Source of the DNA: Streptomyces cathayae
GTDB taxonomy: Bacteria > Actinomycetota > Actinomycetes > Streptomycetales > Streptomycetaceae
Assembly (NCBI RefSeq): GCF_029760955.1
Contig: NZ_CP121682.1
Coordinates: 6,510,001-6,574,000, forward strand
DNA length: 64,000 bases
Direction: 5' to 3'
Shown here: one piece after another, positions 54,326 to 64,000 of the stretch
Position numbering within the stretch: the stretch's first letter is position 1
Layout: the number at the start of each line of letters is the position of its first letter
Program-made: the position numbers and the translations under genes
The notes under the pieces: generated by a model
Databases searched by the model: none
What the model was told of the DNA's origin: nothing
Seen by the model: the letters and a program-made list of their open reading frames with translations, nothing else

Positions 54326-54918
54326 TGGCTGCAACACCCCGGGGGACGTCCCCCGTACCCCCGGACGCTCGTCCGCGGCTGACCGTGCTCTCCGGCCCCT
54401 CGGGGGTCGGCAAGAGCACGGTCGTCGCCCATATGCGCAAGGCACACCCCGAGGTCTGGCTCTCGGTGTCGGCGACGACCCGCAAGCCGCGCCCGGGGGA
54501 ACAGCACGGGGTCCACTACTTCTTCGTCACCGACGACGAGATGGACAAGCTGATCGCCAACGGTGAGCTGCTGGAGTGGGCCGAGTTCGCGGGCAACCGC
54601 TACGGCACCCCCCGCGCGGCGGTGCTGGAGCACCTGGAGTCGGGCCTGCCCGTCCTCCTGGAGATCGACCTCCAGGGTGCCCGGCAGGTCCGTACGTCCA
54701 TGTCCGAGGCCCAGCTGGTGTTCCTGGCTCCGCCCTCCTGGGAGGAGCTGGTGCGCCGGCTCACGGGCAGGGGCACCGAGTCGCCCGAGGTGGTCGAGCG
54801 CCGGCTGGAGGCCGCGAAGATCGAACTGGCCGCCGAGCCGGAGTTCGACACGACCCTGGTCAACACCTCCGTCGAGGACGTGGCCCGCGAGCTGCTAGCC
54901 TTGATGAACGTCGTGTGA
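54325..54918 (+). CDS. gmk: Guanylate kinase
   Basis: 197 residues. Walker A is GPSGVGKST; the GMP site motifs [20 protein letters not shown] and [15 protein letters not shown] are intact. It converts GMP to GDP, upstream of both GTP and (p)ppGpp. ATG 54325 ([10 protein letters not shown]) is preceded by a -10-like box at leaderless spacing. Confidence 0.97.
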   Translation: MAATPRGTSPVPPDARPRLTVLSGPSGVGKSTVVAHMRKAHPEVWLSVSATTRKPRPGEQHGVHYFFVTDDEMDKLIANGELLEWAEFAGNRYGTPRAAVLEHLESGLPVLLEIDLQGARQVRTSMSEAQLVFLAPPSWEELVRRLTGRGTESPEVVERRLEAAKIELAAEPEFDTTLVNTSVEDVARELLALMNVV

Positions 54919-55002
54919 TCGTCAGCGTTTCCTCAGCGGCCGTCCCACGAGCACCGCAGACTTCATCTGCACCCATCTTTCCCATCCATCGGAAGGTAGA
55001 GC

Positions 55003-55275
55003 GTGTCCTCTTCCATCTCCACGCCCGAGGGCATCATCAACCCGCCGATCGACGAGCTTCTCGAGGCCACGGACTCGAAGTACAGCCTCGTGATCTACGC
55101 GGCCAAGCGGGCTCGCCAGATCAACGCGTACTACTCGCAGCTCGGTGAAGGTCTCCTCGAGTACGTCGGTCCCCTCGTCGACACCCACGTCCACGAGAAG
55201 CCGCTCTCGATCGCCCTGCGTGAGATCAACGCGGGACTGCTGACCTCCGAGGCCGTCGAAGGCCCCGCTCAGTAA
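55003..55275 (+). CDS. rpoZ: RNA polymerase omega subunit
   Basis: 90 residues. The core [20 protein letters not shown] and [12 protein letters not shown] is the actinobacterial omega. GTG 55003 follows GGAAGG. It stabilises RNA polymerase and in Streptomyces its loss impairs development and antibiotic production. A strong U-tract terminator follows. Confidence 0.97.
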   Translation: MSSSISTPEGIINPPIDELLEATDSKYSLVIYAAKRARQINAYYSQLGEGLLEYVGPLVDTHVHEKPLSIALREINAGLLTSEAVEGPAQ

Positions 55276-55344
55276 GTCGTACCGTCGCACAAGCATTCGG
55301 TATCGCGGTCGCAACGTCGTATCAGCGACTCCCCACCGGTTTTT

Positions 55345-55383
55345 CCACAGGCCCGGCAGCACGGCTGCCGGGCCTGTGGTTTT
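55345..55383. terminator. Canonical rho-independent terminator after rpoZ
   Basis: A 16-bp perfect stem CCACAGGCCCGGCAGC / GCTGCCGGGCCTGTGG with loop ACG and a TTTT run (55380-55383); TTTTT at 55340-55344 makes it work on the other strand too. It is the best terminator in the window. Confidence 0.92.
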
Positions 55384-55468
55384 GTCGGGGGTGCGGGGGG
55401 CCCGTTCCCCGCGGTGGTGCAGCATGAGAGGCGTGCGCCCCCCAGGGCGCGCACGGGAGCCGGGCAAC

Positions 55469-55540
55469 CGGAAAGAGCCGGAAAGAACCGGGGAGAGACC
55501 GGGAAGGGCCCGGGAAGGCCCCGGAAAGGGACGGAGAGAC
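55469..55540 (+). repeat. Degenerate purine-rich tandem repeat of about 10-11 bp before coaBC
   Basis: Seven units of the type CCGGRAAGR: CCGGAAAGAG, CCGGAAAGAA, CCGGGGAGAGA, CCGGGAAGGGC, CCGGGAAGGC, CCCGGAAAGGGA, CGGAGAGAC, ending right at GTG 55541. Several units could serve as SD sequences (GGGAAGG, GGAGAG). Confidence 0.7.
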
Positions 55541-56743
55541 GTGGACAAGCCGAAGGTCGTTCTGGGCGTCACCGGCGGCATCGCCGCGTACAAGGCATGT
55601 GAGCTGCTCCGGCGGCTGACCGAGTCGGGGCACGACGTGCGTGTGGTCCCCACCGCCTCCGCGCTGCACTTCGTCGGCGCCGCCACCTGGTCCGCGCTCT
55701 CCGGGAACCCGGTCACGACCGAGGTCTGGGACGACGTCCACGAGGTGCCGCACGTCCGCATCGGGCAGCACGCCGACCTGGTGGTCGTCGCCCCGGCCAC
55801 CGCGGACATCCTGGCGAAGGCGGCGCACGGCCTGGCCGACGACCTCCTCACCAACACCCTGCTCACCGCCCGGTGCCCGGTGGTCTTCGCCCCCGCCATG
55901 CACACCGAGATGTGGGAGCACCCGGCCACCCGGGAGAACGTGGCGACCCTGCGCCGGCGCGGTGCCGTCGTCATCGAACCGGCGGTCGGCCGGCTCACCG
56001 GCGTGGACACCGGCAAGGGGCGGCTGCCCGACCCCGGCGAGATATCCGAGGTCTGCCGCCGGGTGCTGGCCCGGGGCGCGGCCGAGCCCGACCTCGCGGG
56101 ACGGCATGTCGTGATCAGCGCCGGCGGCACCCGCGAGCCCCTCGACCCGGTCCGCTTCCTCGGCAACCGCTCCTCCGGCAAGCAGGGCTACGCCCTCGCC
56201 CGTACCGCCGCCGCGCGGGGCGCGCGCGTCACGCTGATCGCCGCCAACGCGTCCCTGCCCGACCCCGCGGGGGTCGACGTCGTCCCCGTCGGGACCGCCG
56301 TGGAACTGCGTGCGGAAGTACTGCGCGCCGCCGCCGACGCCGACGCGGTGGTCATGGCCGCCGCCGTCGCCGATTTCCGGCCCGCGGCCTACGCGGCCGG
56401 CAAGATCAAGAAGAAGGACGGGCAGGAGCCCGAGCCCGTCACCCTGGTGCGCAACCCGGACGTCCTCGCCGAGATCTCCGCCGACCGGGCCCGCCCCGGA
56501 CAGGTGATCGTGGGCTTCGCCGCGGAGACGGACGACGTACTCGCCAACGGCCGCGCCAAGCTGAAGCGCAAGGGCTGTGACCTGCTCGTGGTCAATGAGG
56601 TCGGCGAGCACAGGACGTTCGGCTCGGAGGAGAACGAGGCGGTGGTGCTGGGGTCCGACGGCAGCGAGACGCCCGTGGCCCGCGGCCCCAAGGAAGCCCT
56701 CGCCGACACGGTCTGGGACCTGGTCGCCGGCCGCCTGGACTGA
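55541..56743 (+). CDS. coaBC: Bifunctional phosphopantothenoylcysteine decarboxylase/synthetase
   Basis: 400 residues. The N-terminal flavin-dependent CoaC domain has [20 protein letters not shown], the active-site histidine in EVPHVRIG, and PAMHTEMW, where the common asparagine of PxMNxxMW is histidine as in other actinobacteria. The C-terminal CoaB domain has [28 protein letters not shown] and IKKKDG. Needed for coenzyme A. GTG 55541 (MDKPKVVLG) is chosen; the upstream frame runs through the rpoZ terminator. Confidence 0.97.
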   Translation: MDKPKVVLGVTGGIAAYKACELLRRLTESGHDVRVVPTASALHFVGAATWSALSGNPVTTEVWDDVHEVPHVRIGQHADLVVVAPATADILAKAAHGLADDLLTNTLLTARCPVVFAPAMHTEMWEHPATRENVATLRRRGAVVIEPAVGRLTGVDTGKGRLPDPGEISEVCRRVLARGAAEPDLAGRHVVISAGGTREPLDPVRFLGNRSSGKQGYALARTAAARGARVTLIAANASLPDPAGVDVVPVGTAVELRAEVLRAAADADAVVMAAAVADFRPAAYAAGKIKKKDGQEPEPVTLVRNPDVLAEISADRARPGQVIVGFAAETDDVLANGRAKLKRKGCDLLVVNEVGEHRTFGSEENEAVVLGSDGSETPVARGPKEALADTVWDLVAGRLD

Positions 56744-56979
56744 GCCGGAACATCCGGTGCGCGGGCCGGAAACGCAGCCCGTCGGGGTGTGGCGCCTCTG
56801 GCCAACCCGCCTCGACATGGGCAGAATGCCCGTGCCGCAGGTCACGGCGCTCCCGAGAGGCGAGACAGGGGGCCCCGCGGCGAGGCGCGACAGATAAGCT
56901 GTTCCACGGACGGCGTGAGGTGCAGCCCCCGCCGCCCGCCAATGATCAGCCAGCAGCCGCTGCAACCCCAGGGAGCGTT

Positions 56980-58203
56980 GTGTCCCGTCGTCTCTTCACC
57001 TCGGAGTCCGTGACCGAAGGTCACCCCGACAAGATCGCTGACCAGATCAGCGACACCATCCTCGACGCACTGCTCCGCGAGGACCCCACCTCGCGCGTCG
57101 CCGTCGAGACCCTGATCACCACCGGCCTGGTGCACGTGGCCGGAGAGGTCACGACCAAGGCCTACGCGCCGATCCCGCAGCTGGTGCGGGAGAAGATCCT
57201 GGAGATCGGCTACGACTCCTCGAAGAAGGGCTTCGACGGCGCCTCCTGCGGGGTGTCGGTGTCGATCGGGGCCCAGTCCCCGGACATCGCGCAGGGTGTC
57301 GACACCGCGTACGAGTCCCGGGTCGAGGGTGCCGCCGCAGGTGGGGAAACGGACGAGCTCGACAAGCAGGGCGCAGGCGATCAGGGGCTGATGTTCGGCT
57401 ACGCGTCGGACGAGACGCCGACGCTGATGCCGCTGCCGATCTTCCTCGCGCACCGCCTGTCCAAGCGTCTGTCCGACGTGCGCAAGAACGGCACGATCCC
57501 CTACCTGCGCCCGGACGGCAAGACCCAGGTCACCATCGAGTACGACGGCGACAAGGCGGTCCGCCTCGACACCGTGGTCGTCTCCTCCCAGCACGCCTCC
57601 GACATCGACCTCGAGTCGCTGCTCACCCCGGACATCCGCGAGTTCGTCGTGGAGCCGGAGCTGAAGGCGCTGCTGGACGAGGGCATCAAGCTGGACACCG
57701 AGAAGTACCGGCTGCTGGTCAACCCCACCGGCCGCTTCGAGATCGGCGGCCCGATGGGCGACGCGGGCCTGACCGGCCGCAAGATCATCATCGACACCTA
57801 CGGCGGTATGGCCCGGCACGGCGGCGGCGCCTTCTCCGGCAAGGACCCCTCCAAGGTGGACCGCTCGGCGGCGTACGCGATGCGCTGGGTCGCCAAGAAC
57901 GTGGTCGCGGCCGGCCTGGCCGCCCGCTGCGAGGTCCAGGTGGCGTACGCCATCGGCAAGGCCGAGCCGGTCGGTCTGTTCGTGGAGACCTTCGGCACCG
58001 CCAAGGTCGGCACCGAGCTGATCGAGCAGGCGATCGACGAGGTGTTCGACCTCCGTCCGGCCGCGATCATCCGCGACCTGGACCTGCTCCGCCCGATCTA
58101 CTCCCAGACCGCCGCCTACGGCCACTTCGGCCGGGAGCTGCCCGACTTCACCTGGGAGCGCACCGACCGCGTGGACGCGCTGCGCAAGGCGGCGGGCCTG
58201 TAG
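56980..58203 (+). CDS. metK: S-adenosylmethionine synthase
   Basis: 407 residues. The motifs [29 protein letters not shown] and [16 protein letters not shown] are intact. It makes SAM from methionine and ATP. GTG 56980 follows GGGAG. The 236 bases upstream hold GACAGATAAGCT near 56889-56900 as a possible -10; I found no SAM riboswitch core there. Confidence 0.98.
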   Translation: MSRRLFTSESVTEGHPDKIADQISDTILDALLREDPTSRVAVETLITTGLVHVAGEVTTKAYAPIPQLVREKILEIGYDSSKKGFDGASCGVSVSIGAQSPDIAQGVDTAYESRVEGAAAGGETDELDKQGAGDQGLMFGYASDETPTLMPLPIFLAHRLSKRLSDVRKNGTIPYLRPDGKTQVTIEYDGDKAVRLDTVVVSSQHASDIDLESLLTPDIREFVVEPELKALLDEGIKLDTEKYRLLVNPTGRFEIGGPMGDAGLTGRKIIIDTYGGMARHGGGAFSGKDPSKVDRSAAYAMRWVAKNVVAAGLAARCEVQVAYAIGKAEPVGLFVETFGTAKVGTELIEQAIDEVFDLRPAAIIRDLDLLRPIYSQTAAYGHFGRELPDFTWERTDRVDALRKAAGL

Positions 58204-58232
58204 CCCGCCCGCCCGCACCCCTGGCACGTCCG

Positions 58233-58270
58233 CCGAGGCCCGGCGTCCCTTCGGGGGCGCCGGGCCTCGG
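58233..58270 (+). terminator. Terminator of metK
   Basis: A 13-bp perfect stem CCGAGGCCCGGCG / CGCCGGGCCTCGG with a 12-base loop, 29 bases after the stop. Confidence 0.75.
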
Positions 58271-58318
58271 CGCGTTCCCGGGGGGCGGTAACGCCGCCGG
58301 TTGTCAGTCGCGTTTGGT

Positions 58319-58331
58319 AAGAATGCAAGCG
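58319..58331 (+). promoter_or_regulatory. Putative -10 box (AAGAAT) for leaderless priA
   Basis: AAGAAT at 58319-58324 ends 6 bases before GTG 58331. TTGTCA at 58301-58306 is too close for a standard -35. Weak evidence. Confidence 0.3.
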
Positions 58332-60478
58332 TGAGCAGTGAGAACGGGCAGGTGGACGGTGGTGCGCGGGGCGCCCCGCCGGAGCAGCTCGCGCTCATCC
58401 GCGAGACCGTGCGCAAGGCGGACACCCCCCGGGCCAAGCCGCGGACCTGGCGGGGCGCCGCGCTCGCCGGGCACCTGCCGGTCGCGCGCGTCCTGGTCGA
58501 CAAGGGCGTGCTGCACCTCGACCGGTACTTCGACTACGCGGTGCCCGAGGAACTCGACGCCGACGCGCAGCCGGGCGTGCGGGTGCGGGTGCGGTTCGGG
58601 GCCGGCCGGCACCGGGTGCGCGAGGGACGCCGCGAGGGCGGGGGGCTGATCGACGGGTTCCTCGTCGAGCGGCTCGCCGAGTCCGACTACTCCGGCCCGC
58701 TGGCCGCCCTCGCCCAGGTGGTGTCGCCCGAGCCGGTCCTGAGCGAGGAGCTGCTGGGGCTGGCCCGCGCGGTCGCCGACCGGTACGCGGGCAGCCTCGC
58801 CGACGTGCTCCAGCTCGCCGTGCCGCCGCGCAACGCCCGCGCCGAGCGGCGCCCCTCGCCCGACCCCGCGCCGCCGCCCCCGGCGCCCGAGCCGGGCTCC
58901 TGGGCCCGGTACGACCAGGGGGAGGCCTTCCTCCGGTCGCTGGCCTCCGGCGGCGCTCCGCGCGCCGTGTGGAACGCGCTGCCCGGACCACTGTGGAGCG
59001 AGGAGCTGGCCCGTGCCGTCGCGGCGACGCTGGCCTCGGGGCGCGGCGCGCTCGTCGTCCTGCCGGACGGACGGACCGTCGCCCGTGTCGACGCCGCGCT
59101 CACCGAGCTCCTCGGCAAGGGACGGCATGCCGTACTGACCGCCGACGCCGGACCCGAGAAGCGGTACGCGCAGTGGCTCGCCGTGCGGCGGGGCTCCGTG
59201 CGCGCCGTGATCGGCACCCGGGCGGCGATGTTCGCGCCCGTCCAGGATCTCGGGCTGATCGCGCTCTGGGACGACGGCGACACCAGCCACAGCGAGCAGC
59301 ACGCCCCGCAGCCGCATGCGCGGGAAGTGCTGCTGCTGCGGGCGGCACAGGACAAGTGCGGCTTCCTGCTGGGGAGCTGGAGCTGCACGGTGGAGGCCGC
59401 CCAGCTGGTCGAGACCGGCTGGGCCGGACCCCTGGTCGCCGGAAGGGACCGGATACGGGCCGCCGCGCCGCTGGTGCGGACCGTCGGCGACGGGGACCTC
59501 GCGCGGGACGAGGCCGCCCGTGCCGCCCGGCTGCCGACGCTCGCCTGGCAGGCCGTCAGGGAAGGGCTGCGGCACGGGCCGGTGCTCGTACAGGTGCCCC
59601 GGCGCGGCTACGTCCCCCGGATGGCGTGCGCCGGCTGCCGCACCCCGGCGCGGTGCCGGCACTGTTCCGGGCCGCTGGAGGCGCACGGTGCCGACGATCT
59701 GCGGTGCGGGTGGTGCGGGCGCGAGGAGGCCGGCTGGCACTGCCCGGAGTGCGGGGGGTTCCGGCTGCGGGCCCAGGTGGTGGGGGCCCGCCGGACCGCC
59801 GAGGAGCTGGGGCGGGTCTTCCCCGCCGTGCCGGTGCGCACCTCGGGGCGCGAGCACGTGCTGGACACGGTGCCGGGCACGCCCGCGCTGGTGGTGAGCA
59901 CCCCCGGGGCCGAGCCGGTCGCGGAGGGCGGCTACGCGGCGGCGCTGCTGCTGGACGGCTGGGCGATGCTGGGCCGGCCCGATCTGCGGGCCGCGGAGGA
60001 CGCGCTGCGCCGGTGGATCGGGGCGGCGGCGCTGGTGCGTCCGCAGGCGGCCGGCGGCACGGTGGTGGTGATCGCCGAGCCGACGCTGCGGCCCGTGCAG
60101 GCGCTGGTGCGGTGGGACCCGGTGGGACACGCGGTGCGGGAGCTGAGCGAGCGGGCCGAGCTGGGCTTTCCGCCGGTGTCGCGGATGGCGGCCGTGTCGG
60201 GACCGGGGGAGGCCGTGGCGGAGTTTCTCCGCGCGGTCGCACTCCCGGGGGAGGCGGAGGTGCTGGGACCCGTCCCGTTGCCCCTCACCCCCGCCGACCG
60301 CCCCCGGCGACCAGGCGGTCCGCCGCCCGGGGACCACTGGGAGCGGGCGCTGATCCGGGTACCACCGGGCAGGGGCGCGGCGCTCACCGGCGCACTGAAG
60401 TCGGCCCAGGCGGCGCGCATGGCCCGTGGGGGCGACACCCCGGTATGGGTGCGGATCGACCCGCCCGACATCGGCTGA
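58331..60478 (+). CDS. priA: PriA-like primosome protein lacking helicase motifs
   Basis: 715 residues with PriA layout: the 3'-DNA-end binding domain (VARVLVDKGVLHLDRYFDY), winged helix, ATPase-like core and the zinc region. The zinc site is complete, with four CxxC pairs (CAGC, CRHC, CGWC, CPEC). But Walker A (normally GxTGSGKT) reads NALPGPLWSEEL, and the DEEH box reads ALWDDGDTSH, so ATP hydrolysis is unlikely. Loss of ATPase motifs is known for actinobacterial PriA. It may act as a loader at restarted forks. GTG 58331 (MSSENGQVD). Confidence 0.93.
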   Translation: MSSENGQVDGGARGAPPEQLALIRETVRKADTPRAKPRTWRGAALAGHLPVARVLVDKGVLHLDRYFDYAVPEELDADAQPGVRVRVRFGAGRHRVREGRREGGGLIDGFLVERLAESDYSGPLAALAQVVSPEPVLSEELLGLARAVADRYAGSLADVLQLAVPPRNARAERRPSPDPAPPPPAPEPGSWARYDQGEAFLRSLASGGAPRAVWNALPGPLWSEELARAVAATLASGRGALVVLPDGRTVARVDAALTELLGKGRHAVLTADAGPEKRYAQWLAVRRGSVRAVIGTRAAMFAPVQDLGLIALWDDGDTSHSEQHAPQPHAREVLLLRAAQDKCGFLLGSWSCTVEAAQLVETGWAGPLVAGRDRIRAAAPLVRTVGDGDLARDEAARAARLPTLAWQAVREGLRHGPVLVQVPRRGYVPRMACAGCRTPARCRHCSGPLEAHGADDLRCGWCGREEAGWHCPECGGFRLRAQVVGARRTAEELGRVFPAVPVRTSGREHVLDTVPGTPALVVSTPGAEPVAEGGYAAALLLDGWAMLGRPDLRAAEDALRRWIGAAALVRPQAAGGTVVVIAEPTLRPVQALVRWDPVGHAVRELSERAELGFPPVSRMAAVSGPGEAVAEFLRAVALPGEAEVLGPVPLPLTPADRPRRPGGPPPGDHWERALIRVPPGRGAALTGALKSAQAARMARGGDTPVWVRIDPPDIG

Positions 60479-60499
60479 ACGGCGCCGCAGGACCGTCGG

Positions 60500-61165
<666 letters not shown>

Positions 61166-61226
61166 TCACGGGGTGGGGGCGCGGCGACATGGACGCACGC
61201 CCCCGTGCGTGAGCGTGCGCCTCGGC

Positions 61227-61255
61227 TTCGTCGGAACGTCGTCCCCCCATAGACT
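61227..61255 (+). promoter_or_regulatory. Candidate promoter of fmt
   Basis: TTCGTC (61227-61232), 17-base spacer, TAGACT (61250-61255), the same -10 as the yajC candidate. It gives a leader of about 40 bases before ATG 61303. Confidence 0.5.
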
Positions 61256-61302
61256 GGTGCGCTGCCCGCACCCGCCCCTGCCCGAGAGGCCCGAACCACT
61301 CC

Positions 61303-62235
61303 ATGAAGCTGGTCTTCGCCGGCACCCCCGAGGTCGCCGTTCCCGCCCTGGACGCCCTGCTCGCTTCGGAGCGGCACGAGGTGGCCGCCGTCGTCACCCG
61401 GCCCGACGCGCCGGCCGGGCGGGGCCGCAGGCTGGTGGCCTCTCCGGTCGCCGAGCGGGCGCGAGAGGCCGGGATCGAGGTGCTCAAGCCCGTGAAGCCC
61501 CGGGACCCGGAGTTCCTGGAGCGGCTGCGCGAGATCGCCCCCGACTGCTGCCCCGTCGTCGCCTACGGCGCCCTGCTGCCCCGGGCCGCCCTCGACATCC
61601 CGGAACGGGGCTGGGTCAACCTGCACTTCTCGCTGCTGCCCGCCTGGCGCGGTGCGGCGCCCGTGCAGCACGCCGTCATGGCGGGGGACGAGATCACCGG
61701 TGCGTCCACCTTCCTCATCGAGGAAGGGCTCGACTCCGGGCCGGTCTACGGCACCGTCACCGAGGAGATCCGCCCCACCGACACCAGCGGCGACCTGCTC
61801 ACCCGGCTCGCCTTCGCCGGCGCCGGGCTGCTCGCCGCGACCATGGACGGCATCGCGGACGGCACCCTGAAGGCCGTACCGCAGCCCGCCGACGGGGTCA
61901 CCCTCGCCCCGAAGGTCTCCGTGGAGGACGCCCGCGTCGACTGGAACGCCCCGGCCCTGCGCGTCGGCCGGATCGTGCGCGGCTGCACCCCGGCGCCCGG
62001 TGCCTGGACCACCTTCCGGGGCGAGCGGCTCAAGCTCGTCCAGGTGGTCCCCGCCCCCGACCGCACGGACCTCACCCCGGGCCGGGTGTCCGCGGGCAAG
62101 AACAACGTGTACGTCGGCACCGGTTCGCACGCCGTGGAGCTGCTGTGGGTGCAGGCCCAGGGCAAGAAGCCGATGCGGGCGGCGGACTGGGCGCGCGGCG
62201 CGCGGATCGGCGCGGAGGAGACGGTCGGCACCTGA
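61303..62235 (+). CDS. fmt: Methionyl-tRNA formyltransferase
   Basis: 310 residues. The N-terminal Rossmann domain carries the catalytic N-H-D set: [20 protein letters not shown] with Asn and His, and the aspartate in [12 protein letters not shown]. The C-terminal OB-like domain follows. It formylates initiator Met-tRNA. rsmB lies 118 bases downstream, the common fmt-rsmB-rpe order. Confidence 0.98.
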   Translation: MKLVFAGTPEVAVPALDALLASERHEVAAVVTRPDAPAGRGRRLVASPVAERAREAGIEVLKPVKPRDPEFLERLREIAPDCCPVVAYGALLPRAALDIPERGWVNLHFSLLPAWRGAAPVQHAVMAGDEITGASTFLIEEGLDSGPVYGTVTEEIRPTDTSGDLLTRLAFAGAGLLAATMDGIADGTLKAVPQPADGVTLAPKVSVEDARVDWNAPALRVGRIVRGCTPAPGAWTTFRGERLKLVQVVPAPDRTDLTPGRVSAGKNNVYVGTGSHAVELLWVQAQGKKPMRAADWARGARIGAEETVGT

Positions 62236-62353
62236 CGCCGCGGGACCCCGGCCCCGCCCCGGCCCCACCTCGGCCCCCTCGGCCCCCCTTGGCCCCCTCT
62301 TGACAACGTAAGCTGGACCGCGCACTTCATCCCACATCCGGAGCACCTTTTTC

Positions 62354-63772
62354 GTGAGCGACCAGCCCCGTCGGCCCCGCAAACCCGGCAAGCCCTACCG
62401 TCGGCCCCAGAAGGACCCCGTCCGCATCCTCGCCTTCGAGGCCCTGCGGGCCGTGGACGAGCGGGACGCCTACGCCAACCTCGTCCTGCCGCCGCTGCTG
62501 CGCAGGGCCCGAGAGGGCGGTGACTTCGACGCCCGGGACGCGGCGCTCGCCACCGAGCTGGTGTACGGGACGCTGCGCCGCCAGGGCACGTACGACGCGA
62601 TCGTCGCGGCCTGCGTCGACCGGCCGCTGCGGGAGGTGGACCCGCCCGTGCTGGACGTGCTCGGCCTGGGCGCGCACCAGCTGCTCGGGACCCGGATCCC
62701 CACGCACGCCGCGGTCTCCGCCTCCGTCGAACTCGCGCGCGTCGTGCTCGGCGACGGGCGGGCCAAGTTCGTCAACGCCGTGCTGCGCAAGGTCGCGCAG
62801 CACGACCTCGACGGCTGGCTGGAGCGGGTCGCGCCGCCCTACGACGAGGACCCCGAGGACCATCTCGCCGTCGTGCACTCGCACCCGCGCTGGATCGTCT
62901 CCGCGCTGTGGGACTCCCTCGGCGGTGGCCGTGACGGCATCGAGGAACTGCTGCGGGCGGACAACGAGCGGCCCGAGGTGACCCTGGTCGCCCGCCCCGG
63001 GCGCGCCACCACCGAGGAACTGCTCGGCGAGGAGGCCGCCCTCCCGGGACGCTGGTCGCCGTACGCGGTGCGGCTCAGCGAGGGCGGCGAGCCGGGCGCG
63101 ATCCCGGCCGTGGCGGACGGCCGGGCCGGAGTGCAGGACGAGGGAAGTCAGCTCGTCGCGCTCGCCGTCGCCAACGCCCCGCTGGACGGGCCGGACCGCA
63201 GATGGCTGGACGGCTGCGCCGGCCCCGGTGGCAAGGCCGCGCTGCTCGCCGCGCTCGCCGCCGAGCGGGGCGCCGCCCTGCTGGCCTCCGAGAAGCAGCC
63301 GCACCGGGCCGGGCTGGTCGCGAAGGCGCTGGCCGGGAACCCCGGGCCGTACCAGGTCGTCGTCGCCGACGGGACCCGGCCGCCGTGGCGGCCCGGCAGC
63401 TTCGACCGGGTACTGGTGGATGTGCCGTGCACCGGGCTCGGCGCCCTGCGCCGCCGGCCCGAGGCGCGCTGGCGCCGCAGGCCGGACGACCTGGACGGCT
63501 TCGCCCCGCTGCAGCGCGAGCTGCTGCGCGGTGCCCTGGAAGCCGTACGGGTCGGCGGCGTCGTCGGCTACGCCACCTGCTCGCCGCACCTCGCCGAGAC
63601 CCGGGCCGTCGTCGCCGACCTGCTCAAACAGTTCCCGGACACCGAACTCCTCGACGCCCGGCCGCTGCTGCCCGGAGTCCCGCAGCTGGGCGAGGGCCCC
63701 GACGTACAGCTGTGGCCGCATCTGCACGGAACCGACGCCATGTACCTGGCGCTCATCCGACGGACCGGCTGA
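62354..63772 (+). CDS. rsmB: 16S rRNA (cytosine-C5)-methyltransferase RsmB
   Basis: 472 residues. A NusB-like N-terminal domain ([20 protein letters not shown]) is joined to a SAM-dependent methyltransferase. [19 protein letters not shown] binds SAM; the catalytic cysteines are in [19 protein letters not shown] and [13 protein letters not shown]. It modifies C967 (E. coli numbering) of 16S rRNA. GTG 62354 gives [17 protein letters not shown]; the basic N-terminal tail is typical of Streptomyces. Confidence 0.96.
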   Translation: MSDQPRRPRKPGKPYRRPQKDPVRILAFEALRAVDERDAYANLVLPPLLRRAREGGDFDARDAALATELVYGTLRRQGTYDAIVAACVDRPLREVDPPVLDVLGLGAHQLLGTRIPTHAAVSASVELARVVLGDGRAKFVNAVLRKVAQHDLDGWLERVAPPYDEDPEDHLAVVHSHPRWIVSALWDSLGGGRDGIEELLRADNERPEVTLVARPGRATTEELLGEEAALPGRWSPYAVRLSEGGEPGAIPAVADGRAGVQDEGSQLVALAVANAPLDGPDRRWLDGCAGPGGKAALLAALAAERGAALLASEKQPHRAGLVAKALAGNPGPYQVVVADGTRPPWRPGSFDRVLVDVPCTGLGALRRRPEARWRRRPDDLDGFAPLQRELLRGALEAVRVGGVVGYATCSPHLAETRAVVADLLKQFPDTELLDARPLLPGVPQLGEGPDVQLWPHLHGTDAMYLALIRRTG

Positions 63773-63863
63773 CCCCGTCCCGAAGCGGCGCCCGGTCCGC
63801 GCGCGACCGTATCGGAACCCGACCGATGCCGCCGACCCCCGAAGGGCATGGCACGCTTGGTGC

Positions 63864-64000
63864 ATGGCCGCGCAGATCAACCCCAGCATCCTGTCCGCCG
63901 ACTTCGCCCGCCTCGCGGACGAGGCACGGGCGGTCGAGGGAGCCGACTGGCTCCACGTCGACGTCATGGACAACCACTTCGTCCCGAACCTCACGCTCGG
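63864..64000 (+). CDS. rpe: Ribulose-phosphate 3-epimerase, N-terminal part (3' truncated by window edge)
   Basis: 45 residues are visible: [20 protein letters not shown] and then [16 protein letters not shown]. The first catalytic aspartate (HVDVMD) and the substrate serine (PSILSADF) are present. It links ribulose 5-phosphate and xylulose 5-phosphate. The frame is open to the last base. Confidence 0.97.
   Translation, partial: MAAQINPSILSADFARLADEARAVEGADWLHVDVMDNHFVPNLTL

Noticed and set aside
56744..56979. Possible SAM riboswitch before metK
   Set aside because: No SAM-I, SAM-II or SAM-IV core or paired arms could be found by eye in the 236 bases.

Overview
The window is a high-GC actinobacterial chromosome segment, almost certainly from a Streptomyces core region. 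The support is strong G/C bias at third codon positions, many GTG and two TTG starts, chained 4-base stop/start overlaps (GTGA, ATGA), an intact bldD gene, an sIHF-type nucleoid protein, and a gene order that matches the thrS-to-rpe part of the S. coelicolor chromosome as I remember it (no database was consulted). Nearly all of it is housekeeping and vertically inherited. I see no cas operon, no biosynthetic cluster, no prophage and no complete insertion sequence.

Layout. 1-9.4 kb: end of thrS, a HIT protein, two minus-strand genes (an unknown membrane protein and an EF-G paralogue), then the phosphatidylinositol/PIM operon pgsA-acyltransferase-pimA and a LemA-like protein. 9.6-14.5 kb: PLP synthase pdxST, yebC, ruvCAB. 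14.6-21.5 kb: yajC-secD-secF, apt and the bifunctional (p)ppGpp enzyme relA. 21.6-28.4 kb: DUF349 protein, membrane-anchored cyclophilin, MBL hydrolase, hisS, VKOR-like protein, rarA. 28.4-35.5 kb: rpsD with a long structured leader, two small membrane-associated proteins, alaS, ruvX, mltG. 35.4-42.6 kb: shikimate genes aroE, aroC-aroK-aroB, a proline-rich P-loop protein, a degenerate M24 peptidase, efp, nusB. 42.9-53.7 kb: bldD facing away from the pyrimidine operon pyrR-pyrB-pyrC-(membrane protein)-carA-carB-pyrD-pyrF. 53.9-64 kb: sIHF, gmk, rpoZ, coaBC, metK, helicase-dead priA, a small HTH protein, fmt, rsmB and the start of rpe.

How the genes work together. The pyr block encodes UMP synthesis and has a near-ideal PyrR-binding loop next to the pyrR ribosome binding site, so translational control is likely. 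pgsA-acyltransferase-pimA make and modify phosphatidylinositol mannosides. pdxST make PLP. SecDF/YajC help protein export. RelA, RpoZ, BldD and sIHF link growth, c-di-GMP and development.

The least explained signals are small: a two-repeat, 61-bp-period CRISPR type I-E-like relic behind thrS; an IS605/omegaRNA-like right end without tnpB between the EF-G paralogue and pgsA; a family-type palindromic repeat read in frame inside relA; helically phased tandem repeats upstream of two genes; and an M24 peptidase that has lost most of its metal ligands.
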